From Planctomycetota bacterium (lineage in GTDB: Bacteria; Planctomycetota; UBA1135; GCA-002686595): a DNA stretch of 40,648 bases. A program made the translations under genes and the position numbers. The stretch lies in the NCBI GenBank assembly GCA_947484275.1, contig CANKOY010000034.1, forward strand, positions 1 to 40,648. The letters are read 5' to 3'. Below, piece by piece: positions 7,213-17,100 of the stretch (positions are counted from its first letter, which is position 1; every line of letters starts with the position of its first letter). The notes beneath the pieces were generated by a model. The model did no database searches and had not been told where the DNA came from. It saw only the letters and a list, made by a program, of their open reading frames with translations.

Positions 7213-9574
7213 CTTTGCCCACCCTCCGGTCCGTTGTGCCGTGACAGTCCGCACAGGTCATGCCGAGCGGGCGGTAGCGCACCGCTCGCGAACCCGCGGC
7301 CGTGAGCTGAGGCACATGACACGCTCCGCAGGCGAGCTTCGAATGCGTGGCGTCGAGGGCGAAGCGCGCGTCGCGTTGGTGATCGAATTTGGGCGTGGCA
7401 AAGTTCCCGCTGGTCCCATGGCAGCGGGCGCAATCCGTGCGACCATCCAAGTCGAACTGCTGTGCGTGGGGATCGGCGTGGCAGTCGCCGCAATTCGTGC
7501 CGGGCACCTTACCGAGGCGGCGACCCGGGGCATGGGCCGCGTTTCCTGTGGAGTGACAAGCTACGCACAGCGTCTCGGCGTGTGCGCCTTCGAGTACGAA
7601 CCCTGTCCACGCGCCGTGGTCGAAGGTGTTGGAGTCGATTTGCTGGAACGACTCCTGTGAGTGACAGCGCGCGCAATCTCCGGGTGCATTGGCAGCCGCG
7701 GAGAGCGCCTTGGGGGTTTGATCGAAACGTCCCTGATGGGGATCCGCATGGCAGGTGGCGCAGCGGTCCGGTGGCCCACTGAATTGCTCGCTTGCGCGCT
7801 CGAACTTCCTGCCCTGGGGATCTGAGTGTTTCAGCGGGCGATGGCAGACGGAACAGTCCGCGCGACCATGGGCGCCGTCCAGTGCAAAGCCCGTCCACGG
7901 TCCGTGCTCGAACTTGGCTTTTGCACCGTCATTGAAGTGCGCTGTTGTGTGGCACATCGCGCAGTCCGCTTCGCGCTGCAGCGCAAAGCCGCGGGCTGCG
8001 AACGTGCCGCCGTGCACGTCCGCGTGGCACGTCGCACATTTGTCAAGGGGACCGGGAAACAGCTCAGCGGCCCGACCGAACCGGCGGCCACGGTCGTCGG
8101 CCGTCGTGCTCTTTGGGTGACATCTTTCGCAGGTTGCCGTGCCATGGGAGCCATCCAGTGCGAATGCGGTCATCGCGGTGTGGTCGAACTGCAGGCGCGC
8201 GCCGTGGTCGAAAGCGCGCGTATCGTGGCAGGCCGCGCAGCCCTGGGCCGCGAGCTTGGGAAAGCCCGCGCGGAATTCCTGCCCCGAAAATGCCCCGGCG
8301 TGGGCATCCGCGTGGCACGCGGCGCACTCCGTCGAAGCTGCGGCGAAAATCAACGGCGACTCGGGACGCTGCGGATCGCGAGTGTGACAGCGCGCGCACT
8401 GCGCGTTCAAGTGCGCGCCCTCCAGGGGAAACGCAGTACTCGCGTGTTGCGCCGCGTCGAACAGCGCGGGTTTGAAACCTGAGCGTTCGTGGCAGCCCAG
8501 GCAGCCGGCCTCTGCACGCGCGCCCTGAGCAAACTGCCCGCCGTGCGGATCCGCGTGACAGGCAACGCAGTCGTCGGGCTTGCGTCCGGGATAAGCCGTC
8601 GCGCGCGCGTCGCCCGAGGCTGAAGGGTGACACTGGTCGCAAGCTACGGCCCCATGGGGCGCGACGAGGGAAAATCCCGAAGCCGCGTGCCAGTCGACGC
8701 CCTGGGGAAGTTGCGGAGTCGCGAACGGACCCCGCTCCGGGTCGTGACAAACAACACAGCCATCTCCGGCGAGTACGGCGTTCGCCGAAGCGATGCGCTG
8801 CACGAATCCCGCAGAATGCGGCGACGCGTGGCAATCGATGCAGGCGCGCGCCTCCACGGGCGGGTGTTCGCCGCCGAGAGCCTCCACGGAGCGAGGACTG
8901 TCCGGAGCGTGACAGGCCGTGCAAGCCGCACGCGCGTGGGCGCCGCGACTGGCGAAGCTCGCTCCATGATTGAACTCTGCGACATTCAGGAAGGGCTGCG
9001 ACTGACCGTGGCAATCTGCACAGGCGCGCTGCATGCGCCCTGCGTGGGGATCCCTGTGGCAGGTGGCGCAATCCTGCGAAAGGCCGGCGAAGCGTGGCTT
9101 GCCGGGCGTGAGCACGGCGGCGTCGGCCTGGGGGTGACACTGGGCGCACTGCAAGGTGACGTGAACGCCCTGGAGCAGGAAGCCCAGTTGCCCGTGATCA
9201 AAGCGCTCGATCTGCGGCACTCCCGCGAGACTGAAGGCCCGTGCGCCGGCGATTTCGACCTGCGAACCGTGGTGCTCGACGTGGCACCGCGCGCAGTTCA
9301 ACGGCTCCTCGACCTGGAGCGTGCCGTGCAGGCCGCGCTTCTGCTCGAAGGACTCGCGTACGAGGGCGTGACAGTCGAGGCAGGCGCTGCCCATGGATTG
9401 CGCGAAGCCCCCGTGGCACTTGTCGCAACCCTCGCTGCCGGAGAGCTCCTTCAACTGCGCGTGCACCGGCGAGAGCTCGCCTGGCGAAGTGCGCCGCGTG
9501 TCGAGCAGGAAAAGCGTCACCACCAGCGCCAGGGAAAGCAGCGTCAGCACCCATTTCAGGGGGATGCGCTTCAC
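7205..9574 (-). CDS. Twenty-six-haem c-type cytochrome with seven triheme modules
   Basis: A 789-residue protein with 26 CxxCH motifs. Residues 8-24 form an uncleaved anchor (VLTLLSLALVVTLFLL), placing the haem part in the periplasm. After four leading haems, haems 5-25 fall into seven successive triheme modules of roughly 75-100 residues: CxxCHADPHxGxF, then CxxCH, then an FDH-type string, then GF.L.GAH....CxxCH. Haem 26 begins an eighth, incomplete unit. The His of DPH, FDH and GAH are natural distal ligands, so bis-His haems are inferred. The GTG at 9574 overlaps the upstream TGA (GTGA) and has GGAGG six bases before it. Length and haem density suit a wire from the inner membrane to the barrel. 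Confidence 0.9.
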   Translation of the reverse strand: MKRIPLKWVLTLLSLALVVTLFLLDTRRTSPGELSPVHAQLKELSGSEGCDKCHGGFAQSMGSACLDCHALVRESFEQKRGLHGTLQVEEPLNCARCHVEHHGSQVEIAGARAFSLAGVPQIERFDHGQLGFLLQGVHVTLQCAQCHPQADAAVLTPGKPRFAGLSQDCATCHRDPHAGRMQRACADCHGQSQPFLNVAEFNHGASFASRGAHARAACTACHAPDSPRSVEALGGEHPPVEARACIDCHASPHSAGFVQRIASANAVLAGDGCVVCHDPERGPFATPQLPQGVDWHAASGFSLVAPHGAVACDQCHPSASGDARATAYPGRKPDDCVACHADPHGGQFAQGARAEAGCLGCHERSGFKPALFDAAQHASTAFPLEGAHLNAQCARCHTRDPQRPESPLIFAAASTECAACHADAHAGAFSGQEFRAGFPKLAAQGCAACHDTRAFDHGARLQFDHTAMTAFALDGSHGTATCERCHPKSTTADDRGRRFGRAAELFPGPLDKCATCHADVHGGTFAARGFALQREADCAMCHTTAHFNDGAKAKFEHGPWTGFALDGAHGRADCSVCHRPLKHSDPQGRKFERASEQFSGPPDRCATCHADPHQGRFDQTPKALSAAANAPGDCARCHSQESFQQIDSNTFDHGAWTGFVLEGAHAETLCVACHSTGNAAHAPGRRLGKVPGTNCGDCHADPHAQQFDLDGRTDCARCHGTSGNFATPKFDHQRDARFALDATHSKLACGACHVPQLTAAGSRAVRYRPLGMTCADCHGTTDRRVGKDG

Positions 9575-11847
9575 GGATTGCCTCCGGTGATGTCGGCGAA
9601 GCGCAAGGCGCTGTAAACGTGCCAGGTGAGCAGCAGAGCCATCAACAACGCCACCCAGCGGTGGATGTAACGCCACGAGGCCAGCAGCGCCCGTAGGTCC
9701 TCATAGTGGGCGGCCATCAGGCTCGTGCGGTGCGCCCGGCGCGCGAGGTCCAACATGGCGATGACTTGCGCTTCGGGCAGTCCCTCGCGCCGCGCGTCGC
9801 CGGCCAGGCGTGTCAGCGTTCCACGCAGCATGCGTTGACTTCGCAGCAGGGCGCCCAATCGCGCGAAGAACGATGACTTCCAGCGGCTTTGGTCGACGAG
9901 CCCCTGAACTTCCTCTCTCGCGCGCTCGCCGAAACCGCGCTGGCCCTGATCCCATTCGGAGGACAGGCCCGCTAGCGAAGCGTAGATTTCATCAAGGGCC
10001 AACTCCCGTCCGTTCGTTGCGCGCGGAACGTAGGCGTAGAGGTATCGACCGATGGCGCCGGTGGTGAGCAACACGGCGAGCAGGATCAGCGCGTGGCCGC
10101 CGACGGTGTCATGTGGATCGAAGGCGCTGTGGCCCAGAGCAAAGACCATCGCGAGAATTCCGGTGGCGACGTGTGACGTCATCCAAGCGCGCAGGGACCC
10201 CAACTGGAGCGGGCCGGCGGGTCGGCGTCGAATCAAATAGGAGAGGTTGGTCAAGATCAGCGCAGCGGCGACGACTCCAAGGGCCAAGCCCACCGTCCCC
10301 GAGGGCCGCAGCCACGAGTGTTCGCTCGCGTCCACACGCAGATGCGCGGGAAGTCCGTAGTAGCCGCGGAAATAAAACACCCAGGCCATGACGCCAAGCG
10401 TCACGCCAAGGGCCACGCCGAGAGCCGGCAAGAGGCCCGAGCCGCGTTCAGCCACGGCGGGCGCAGGCGCGCGATCGGCCGGATCGAAGGACACACCGTT
10501 GCGCTGGAGCAACTCAAAGGCGGGCAGTCCACCGGCGAGGATGAACACGTCGTCGTTTTCGAGGAGTCGCGATACCTGTCTCGCCTCCGACGCCACCGAG
10601 AGCTCCACGGAGTTCTCTCCGATGCACACGACATCGCTCTCGAAGAGCACTTCGATGCTGCCCTGCGCGATCGCATCGCGAATGCGCGCTTCGTTGCGCG
10701 CCTTCAGTCGCGAGAACTCGCCCTTGCGATAGGAAATTGAGACGCGGTTGCCAGGTTGCTCGGCCAGGCCCAGTGCAGCTTCGATCGCGCTGTCGCCGCC
10801 GCCGACCACGAGGATGCGTCGATCGACGTAGGACTCTGCGTCCAGCAGGCTGTAGGTGACTTTCGCCAAGTCCTCACCGGGCACGCCGAGCTTTCGCGGG
10901 CTGCCGCGGCGGCCGAGGGCCAAACATACGAAGCGGGCGCGATATTCGCCGCCTGCGGTGGCCACCAGGAAGTGTCCGTCGGGCTGAGGCGTGAGCGACT
11001 TGAAGCCTTCGCCCACGCGCAGATCGAGTTCCTGCTCGCGCACGATGCGCTCCCACAACTCCATCAGCTCCTCCTTCGAATAGGAGTCGCGCGTCAGTTT
11101 GCCGAACAGGGGCAACTCGATCGGCTGCGTCATTACCAATTTGCGGCGCGGGTACTTCGCCACTGTGCCGCCGAGCACTTCCTGTTCGAGGATCATGGCC
11201 GAAAGCCCGCGCTCTTTGGCGCCGAGCGCACAGGCGACGCCCGCTGGACCCGCGCCCACAATTAATAGATCGAGCATCGGCGCGTCCGCGATCGCAACCG
11301 CGCCGCCAGTGCTCGCGCGGGCGGCCGCACGCGACGGCAGGGCCGCAGCAGGCCGCGCCCGTCGACCGACCTCAGCCGCCACGGCCAGTCCCTGGGCCAC
11401 GGCCGTGCGCACCAGCGCGTGGCCCGTGACTTCGCCGGCCAGGAACAACCCTGGCGTTCCGCGCGCTTCCAAGCTGGGCTCCAGCGCAGGGATGTCGCGG
11501 CGTTCGGATAGATCGCCGAGGGTGATCGAGATGGCTCCCGTTGGGCACGCCGCCGCGCAGCGTCCATGTCCGACGCAGCGCGCTCCGTGGACGACGGCGG
11601 CTTGGCCGTGGAGCACCTCGAGCACGCCCTCCTCGGGACAGGCGCGCACGCAGGAACCACAGCCGATGCAATTCGTCAGGTCAATGAAAGGGTACTGCAG
11701 CCGCGCGCGATGGCTGCCGCGTTCGCGAGCAGACTTGCGTTGCTCGAGGCCCGCCGCGAGTTCGCGCAGCCCCCTGTTGCGCGCGGTTATGGCCGCAACT
11801 GCAAGGCCCAGGCCCAGGGCGATGGCGATCAGCAGAGCGAAGGTCAT
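9571..11847 (-). CDS. Membrane Fe-S / FAD-NAD(P) oxidoreductase with His-rich helices
   Basis: A 758-residue multidomain protein, first in the cytochrome operon. Order: an N-terminal helix (about 1-20); a ferredoxin domain with C60-C63-C66-C70 and a second set C91-H94-C97-C101, where His replaces a usual Cys; a thioredoxin-reductase-like flavoprotein with FAD motif VGAGPAGVACA (197-207) and NAD(P) motif VVGGGDSAIEAA (347-358) but no CxxC redox pair; then about five helices (472-493, 515-537, 556-575, 583-604, 729-748). Those helices hold H559, H573, H585, H729 and H743, which could bind b haem. It probably takes electrons from NAD(P)H or ferredoxin on the cytoplasmic side and passes them to the periplasmic cytochrome. 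The electron donor and direction are inferred. Confidence 0.82.
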   Translation of the reverse strand: MTFALLIAIALGLGLAVAAITARNRGLRELAAGLEQRKSARERGSHRARLQYPFIDLTNCIGCGSCVRACPEEGVLEVLHGQAAVVHGARCVGHGRCAAACPTGAISITLGDLSERRDIPALEPSLEARGTPGLFLAGEVTGHALVRTAVAQGLAVAAEVGRRARPAAALPSRAAARASTGGAVAIADAPMLDLLIVGAGPAGVACALGAKERGLSAMILEQEVLGGTVAKYPRRKLVMTQPIELPLFGKLTRDSYSKEELMELWERIVREQELDLRVGEGFKSLTPQPDGHFLVATAGGEYRARFVCLALGRRGSPRKLGVPGEDLAKVTYSLLDAESYVDRRILVVGGGDSAIEAALGLAEQPGNRVSISYRKGEFSRLKARNEARIRDAIAQGSIEVLFESDVVCIGENSVELSVASEARQVSRLLENDDVFILAGGLPAFELLQRNGVSFDPADRAPAPAVAERGSGLLPALGVALGVTLGVMAWVFYFRGYYGLPAHLRVDASEHSWLRPSGTVGLALGVVAAALILTNLSYLIRRRPAGPLQLGSLRAWMTSHVATGILAMVFALGHSAFDPHDTVGGHALILLAVLLTTGAIGRYLYAYVPRATNGRELALDEIYASLAGLSSEWDQGQRGFGERAREEVQGLVDQSRWKSSFFARLGALLRSQRMLRGTLTRLAGDARREGLPEAQVIAMLDLARRAHRTSLMAAHYEDLRALLASWRYIHRWVALLMALLLTWHVYSALRFADITGGNP

Positions 11848-12192
11848 TCGAGCGAAAGAGGTTCAGGAGCCCATTGACGGAGTTTCAATCGCGAGGCACC
11901 GCGCGCGGCGAAGTTCGTGATGGTGATTCGGTGGCGCTGATCTCGACCTGCGGGACATGAGAATTGAACGTGGAAGCCTGAGTTGGCTGCAAGGTGCCGA
12001 CTCGGGCGCGCGAAAGATCGGAACACCAGTCGAAGATACAGTCCGCGCGACGATGCACTCTAGGCAACGTGCCACGGGTGGTGCCGATTACAATGGCTTT
12101 ATCCCGCGGCGTGCGAACTTCTCGTGTGAGCTGGAAGCAAGACAGAGTTCACCCTTCCCGGATACGCACAACAGCCACTTGCGGTTCCCAGA
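11848..12192. other. Gap upstream of the cytochrome operon
   Basis: About 345 bases without a supported gene. It must hold the promoter of the minus-strand cytochrome operon; the best candidate is TTGAAA followed 17 bases later by TGAACC, a weak -10. A plus-strand TACAAT box lies at 12089-12094 but no plus-strand gene follows closely, so it is unassigned. Confidence 0.45.
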
Positions 12193-12693
12193 TTATCGCA
12201 GCCGTCGTTCGGAGTGATTCGCCTCGCTCACCTCGACCCACTGCCAGCCGTTGTCGCCGTAGGCGAGCTCGCCTGCGAACCGCGCGTCCCAAGTCAACTG
12301 CGGCTCCGCCGCTCGCGCGCGAAAGAACTGCAGTCGACATGCGACCGCCGCGGAATTGGCCTCGGAATCGACCGTGATCGAAATGGTCTCGGGGTCGAGG
12401 GCCGCGCTCCACAGGAAATTGCCCTGGGAGTCCACCTCGTTGAGGAACATCCATGCCAACAGCCCGCGCAAGTCCTCGCGCGAAGTCTCCGACGTGCGAT
12501 CAACGAAGCGCGGGGCGAGGCCGTCGAGTACCGGCTGCGCGCGCATCCCGTTGAACCCGCCGACCATCTCTTCCAATCGCCAGAGGATCTTCTGCTCGGG
12601 CGAGGCCAGGGCGCGGTAGAGCGCGCGGCCGCTCGCCAGGGCAACGGCGGCGATGGCCAGCGTGAGAAGCGCTCTGCGCAGGATCAGGCCCAT
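12193..12693 (-). CDS. Small membrane-anchored protein, possible NTF2-like fold
   Basis: A 166-residue protein starting at an ATG at 12693. An N-terminal hydrophobic helix (ALLTLAIAAVALASGRALY) anchors it. The remainder, from EQKILWRLEEMVGGFN to DNGWQWVEV, has the helix-then-sheet pattern of small NTF2/SnoaL-like extracytoplasmic domains, but no specific family is recognised. It lies on the same strand as the cytochrome operon, 345 bases upstream of its first gene, and is divergent from the nuclease gene. A link to electron transfer is possible but not supported by sequence. The function is unknown. Confidence 0.6.
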   Translation of the reverse strand: MGLILRRALLTLAIAAVALASGRALYRALASPEQKILWRLEEMVGGFNGMRAQPVLDGLAPRFVDRTSETSREDLRGLLAWMFLNEVDSQGNFLWSAALDPETISITVDSEANSAAVACRLQFFRARAAEPQLTWDARFAGELAYGDNGWQWVEVSEANHSERRLR

Positions 12694-12810
12694 GGGCGCC
12701 GAGGTTAGCAGGTAGTACCCCGCCGCCGATCGGAGCCGGGAGGCGTATGTGGGCTCGAGCGCGCGTTCGTCACAGGGAACATCGACGGTGCGCCGTCGGG
12801 CGGCGGATGT

Positions 12811-12816
12811 TAGAAT
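12811..12816 (+). promoter_or_regulatory. Extended -10 box, leaderless start for the nuclease gene
   Basis: TAGAAT preceded by TGT gives an extended -10 element. The predicted transcription start, about seven bases downstream, coincides with the GTG at 12823, so the mRNA is likely leaderless. No strong -35 is seen. Confidence 0.45.
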
Positions 12817-12822
12817 GTGCCC

Positions 12823-14139
12823 GTGGCCACGCGAATCATGTTCTGCGGCGACGTGCACCTCGGCCGCCGGCCCTCGGGATTGCCGAGGGACCTGGATCAA
12901 CAATCCGGACTTACTTCACGCGACCTTGACCCCAAAGCCGCCCTCGCACGCTGCGTTGAAGAGGCGCAGCGGCGCTCCATCGACGCCTTCGTTTTCGCCG
13001 GGGACGTGGTCGACGAGGAGAACAGCCGCTTCGAGGCTTACGGAATCCTGCGCGCGTGCGTGGAGAACCTGCTTGCCTCGGGCATCCGGACCTTCGCGGT
13101 CTCCGGCAACCACGATGTGGACACCCTGCCGCGTCTGGCGCGGGACCTGCCGAACTTCCAACTGATCGGTGCGGGGGGCGAGTGGGAGGACGTGCTCGTT
13201 CACGGTCGCGAGGGCCCGATCATCGCCCTGCGCGGTTGGTCGTTTCCAACGCGCCGCGTCACCGCGAGCCCCCTGTCGCGGCCGCGCAAGACACCTCCGA
13301 TCCAGGCGCGCGCCGTGCTCGGCGTCGTCCACGGCGACCTCGATGTGTCGGGGTCCCACTACGCGCCCTTGGCCACGCGCGATTTGGAGGCAGAGCGCGC
13401 GGTTGCGGCCTGGTTCCTCGGTCACATTCACAAACCGTCCCTGGATCCAAGGGCCACGCGGCCCATCGGCTACCTCGGGTCACTGAGCGCGCTCGATCGC
13501 ACTGAAATTGACGATCACGGTCCGTGGCTTGCGACCATTGCCGAGAGCGGATCGCTGGAAATCCAGCAGATTCCCCTGGCGCCGCTGCGCTTCGAGGAGT
13601 GCACGCTCGACGCGACGAACTGGGAAAGCCCTGATCAGTGCGAGAGCGAGTTGACCCGGGCGCTCAGCGCAGCCGTGGAGCGCGCGCGTGAGCGTTCCAA
13701 CCCGCCGCTGGCCCTGGGGCTGTCCGTGAAGTTGATCGGAAGCGTGACAATGCCCGCAGGGTTGCGTCAGGTCCTCCGTCGCTATCACGACAGCGGTCTG
13801 CCCCAGCGCAACTTCGAACGACTGCACAGTTTCATCGCCAAACTCGAGGACAACACACGTCCGCGCACCGATCTCGAACGTCGCAAGGCAAGCGACGATC
13901 CCGTGGGTCTGCTGGCGCGGCGGATTCTCGAGCTGGATGATCCCAACTCCGGCGTCGCGGCGCGCCTCGTGGAGCAGGCACGGCGTCGATTTGACGCGCA
14001 GTTGCGCAAGCGCAACGAGTTCGCTGAGCTGGGAGCCGTCTCTGAAGAAAGTGACGCGCAGATTCGAGAGCGTCTGAAGCGCGCAGGGTGGCGCGCGCTC
14101 GAAGCGCTCGAGGCCACGCGCGCGGATGGTCCGCGATGA
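12823..14139 (+). CDS. SbcD/YhaO-like metallophosphoesterase (DNA exonuclease subunit)
   Basis: A 438-residue calcineurin-like phosphoesterase of the Mre11/SbcD/YhaO group. The metal-binding signatures run in order: CGDVHLGRR (about 8-16), FAGDVVDEENSRF (about 60), VSGNHD (about 93), HGDLD (about 168) and LGHIHKP (about 203). These proteins form a two-metal nuclease that trims DNA ends with an ABC-type ATPase partner. Its TGA overlaps the ATG of exactly such an ATPase (ATGA), so the two are co-translated. The GTG at 12823 was chosen because it sits seven bases after a TAGAAT box; a GTG at 12817 would add two residues. Confidence 0.87.
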   Translation: MATRIMFCGDVHLGRRPSGLPRDLDQQSGLTSRDLDPKAALARCVEEAQRRSIDAFVFAGDVVDEENSRFEAYGILRACVENLLASGIRTFAVSGNHDVDTLPRLARDLPNFQLIGAGGEWEDVLVHGREGPIIALRGWSFPTRRVTASPLSRPRKTPPIQARAVLGVVHGDLDVSGSHYAPLATRDLEAERAVAAWFLGHIHKPSLDPRATRPIGYLGSLSALDRTEIDDHGPWLATIAESGSLEIQQIPLAPLRFEECTLDATNWESPDQCESELTRALSAAVERARERSNPPLALGLSVKLIGSVTMPAGLRQVLRRYHDSGLPQRNFERLHSFIAKLEDNTRPRTDLERRKASDDPVGLLARRILELDDPNSGVAARLVEQARRRFDAQLRKRNEFAELGAVSEESDAQIRERLKRAGWRALEALEATRADGPR

Positions 14140-17100
14140 GCTCCCAGAGCCTGCTGCTCGAAGATTTGCGCGTTCACCGCGCGCCGGGATTCCCCGGTGG
14201 CCTGGAATTCAAACCCGCGGCTCGCGGACTCGTGCTCGTCCACGGAAGCAACGAATCTGGAAAGAGCACCCTGGCTCGCGCACTGTGGGCTCTGCTCTGG
14301 CCCGATTCGGCGAAAGATTCGATGCTCGATTGCGACGGCGTTTTTCGCCTTGGCACCAGGCGCTTGATCGCGCGTCACCGCGACGGGAAGACGCGCTGGC
14401 AAGAGTCCGGAGGCGACAGTGAAGCGCCAAACCTGCCCGTGGCCGAATTGGCGGAGTGCTATCGCCTGTCGATTGAGGACAAGGGCGAAGGCTCGAAGTC
14501 GCTTGCGCTGCAAATCGCGCGCGCGCTTGCGGGCGGATTCGACCTCGCTGCTGCGCGCAAGCCGTTCGAAGTCGCGCCTAGGCCTGGCCTGAGCGAGTTC
14601 AATGAACTCAGAGCCGCCAGGGAGGCGCTCGACAAGGTCGTCAAGGCGGAACGCCGCGACGCCGAACAAGAAGCGCGCTTGGATTCGCTGCGCGCCGCCC
14701 GCCAAGCGCAGCTCGCTCTGATCGCGGAGTTGCCCATGCTGGAGCAGCTGCGACTGAAAATCGCAGCGGAGAGCACGCTCGCCGACATCGAGCCGCGGCT
14801 GAAAGAGCTGGCCGGCTGCGCGCACGTGCGCGTGGGCGATTTGGAACGGTTGACGAGGCTGGAGGCGAACCAGGCCAAGGCCAAGGCAGAGCTGCTCGAG
14901 AGAAATCTCAAGCTCGAAGCCCTGAGGGCAGAGCTCGCCGCCGCGAGTTTGCCGCGCGAGGGGCCAGGGGAGTCCAGCCTGGGTGCCGCGCGCACGAATG
15001 CGATTGAACTGGAGCGGCTCTTTCGCGAGCACTCGTCTGCAACTGTGGTCGCTACTCAGGCGCGGAAGAAATACGAACGCTGGGGCAATGCCGAGCGCGC
15101 TGACGCTCCGCCGCTGCCGACCGCGGAAGAGTTGGAGGAATTCGACCGCTTCACAACGGCCTGGAATCAAGCGCAGGCGGCGGAACAGCTCAAGCCGATC
15201 GAGCGCATGCTCGCAAACGGCAACACTTCCGACCCCGTGCAGAGCGCAAGACGCGCCCGTCCCGCGGCATGGGTGCTGGGCCTCGCCGGGTTGGCGGCGG
15301 GCGTCTGGGGTGCGCTTGAGTTCCACCCGGCGTTTTGGGGTCTGGCAGTACTCTCCGTCGCCGCACTTGTCCTGGAATGGACCAGTCGAGGCGCTGCGGC
15401 TCCCACGACTGATCCCACGGCGGCGCCGCGCGAATGGCTCGCTGCCGCAAGCGCCGAGCGCGAGTTGAAGCGCGAGAAGCTCGAGCAGCAACGCAAGGAA
15501 TTCGAGAGTCGCTGGGGGCTGTGGCCGGGGATTTCAGGTATCGCGGCGCTGCAGATGCTGCGCCAGCGCGCCGACGAGCACGGATCTCTGGTCGAAGCCG
15601 AGGCTGCACTCGAATGTGCCGCGCGCGCATACGACGAACTCTCCGACCGCGTGACGCAAACCGTCCAGTCTTTGGGCGTTGAGCCGGCCTGCACTGCCTT
15701 GGGCTTGCGATCGCAGATCGAGGCTGCCTACGAGAGCCACCGCGCGCGCCAGGCATTGGAATCCAAGCTGCGCGCGGCAGAAGCCGAACTGGGCCGAGCC
15801 AGGGCCGAGCAGGATCACGCGCGATCGGAGGTCACCGAGCTCTATTCGCGCGCGAGGATCGCGGACGGCGATCGCCCGGCACTTGAACGCAGCGTCGGGC
15901 AGTTGCCGATGCATGAAACGCTCACGGCCGAGCACATCAAGCTCACCGACCGGCGACAATCCGCAGAGAAGCACCTGGCTAGTTGGAGCGGCGAACTCCC
16001 TGGATCCACAGATGAGTTGTCGCGGCGCACGGAGGCTGCACGGAGCGCCCAGGATGAGGCCGACGCGCGGCGCGAGGAGATTTTTTCCATCGAGCACGCT
16101 CGCGACGCACGGCGCGGGAAGGACGAGATGGAATCCGCGCGAGCCCGCGTCAGCGAGGCCGAGGCCGCGCTCAGGGACGCGCGCGAGCGGACTCTGGATG
16201 CGTTCGCCGCGGCCTCGCTGCTCGATGACGTGGAGAGCGACATGGGCAGCGGAACTTCGACCCCGGTGTTCTCGCGCGCGATCGAACTGTTCTCGAAATT
16301 CACCGCAGGACGACACCGGTTGTCCTTGGAGCAGCGCCCTGGCGGCGTCGTCGAATTCCGCGCCCGCGACCTGATCTCCGAGGAGGATGTGCGCCTGGGC
16401 GATCTCTCCAGCGGCACGCGGGCGCAGATTCTGCTGGCGACGCGCGTGGCCTTTGCGATCGAGGCGGCGGAGAAGGCCGGCGCGAGGCCGCCGCTTGTGC
16501 TCGACGAGGCGCTGGCCACGAGCGACGACGGCCGCTTCGAGGCCATCGCGCAGTCCGTGCTCAGCCTCGTGGGCGACGGCTGGCAAGTTGTCTACTTGAC
16601 CAGTCAGCGCAGCGATGTCGCGCGTTGGACCCGACTCGCCGGAAGCGCGGAGCAGTTCCTGGCGATCGAGTTGAACGCTGCCCAACGGCAAGCCCGCGCC
16701 GTTCGAAGTCTCGATGACCTGATTGTGCCCATGCCGCGTCAAGTGCCGGCGCCGGGACAGCGCAGTGCGGAAGAGTACGGTCTGGAACTGCAGGTTCCGC
16801 CCTTCGACCTCGAGGCGTCCGTGGGTTCGCAGCATGTGTTCCATCTGCTGCGCGACGATCTGGAGCTCGTGCACACCTTGTCGCTCTTGAACGCGGACCG
16901 CGTCGGGGTTGCCGAGGCTTTTGCCCGCGAGGGAGTTCGGGGTTCGCGCCGCGTGGATGCCCCACGCCTGGCCCGGTTGCTGCAACGCATCGAGCTGCTG
17001 CGCGAATTCGCGCGGTTGTGGTCCGTCGGACGCGGCAGGGCCCTGGACCGCGAGGCCCTGCGCGCCGCGGGCGTCAGCGATCGATTCCTGGCTGAGGTTG

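Noticed and set aside
12089..12094. TACAAT box as the promoter of a small plus-strand gene or RNA
   Set aside because: The following frame is short, Arg/Ser-rich and runs antisense into a real gene; there is no terminator to define an RNA.
13785..15491. A 568-residue minus-strand open frame across the nuclease and YhaN-like genes
   Set aside because: It has no domain or start signal and lies opposite two clearly conserved genes.
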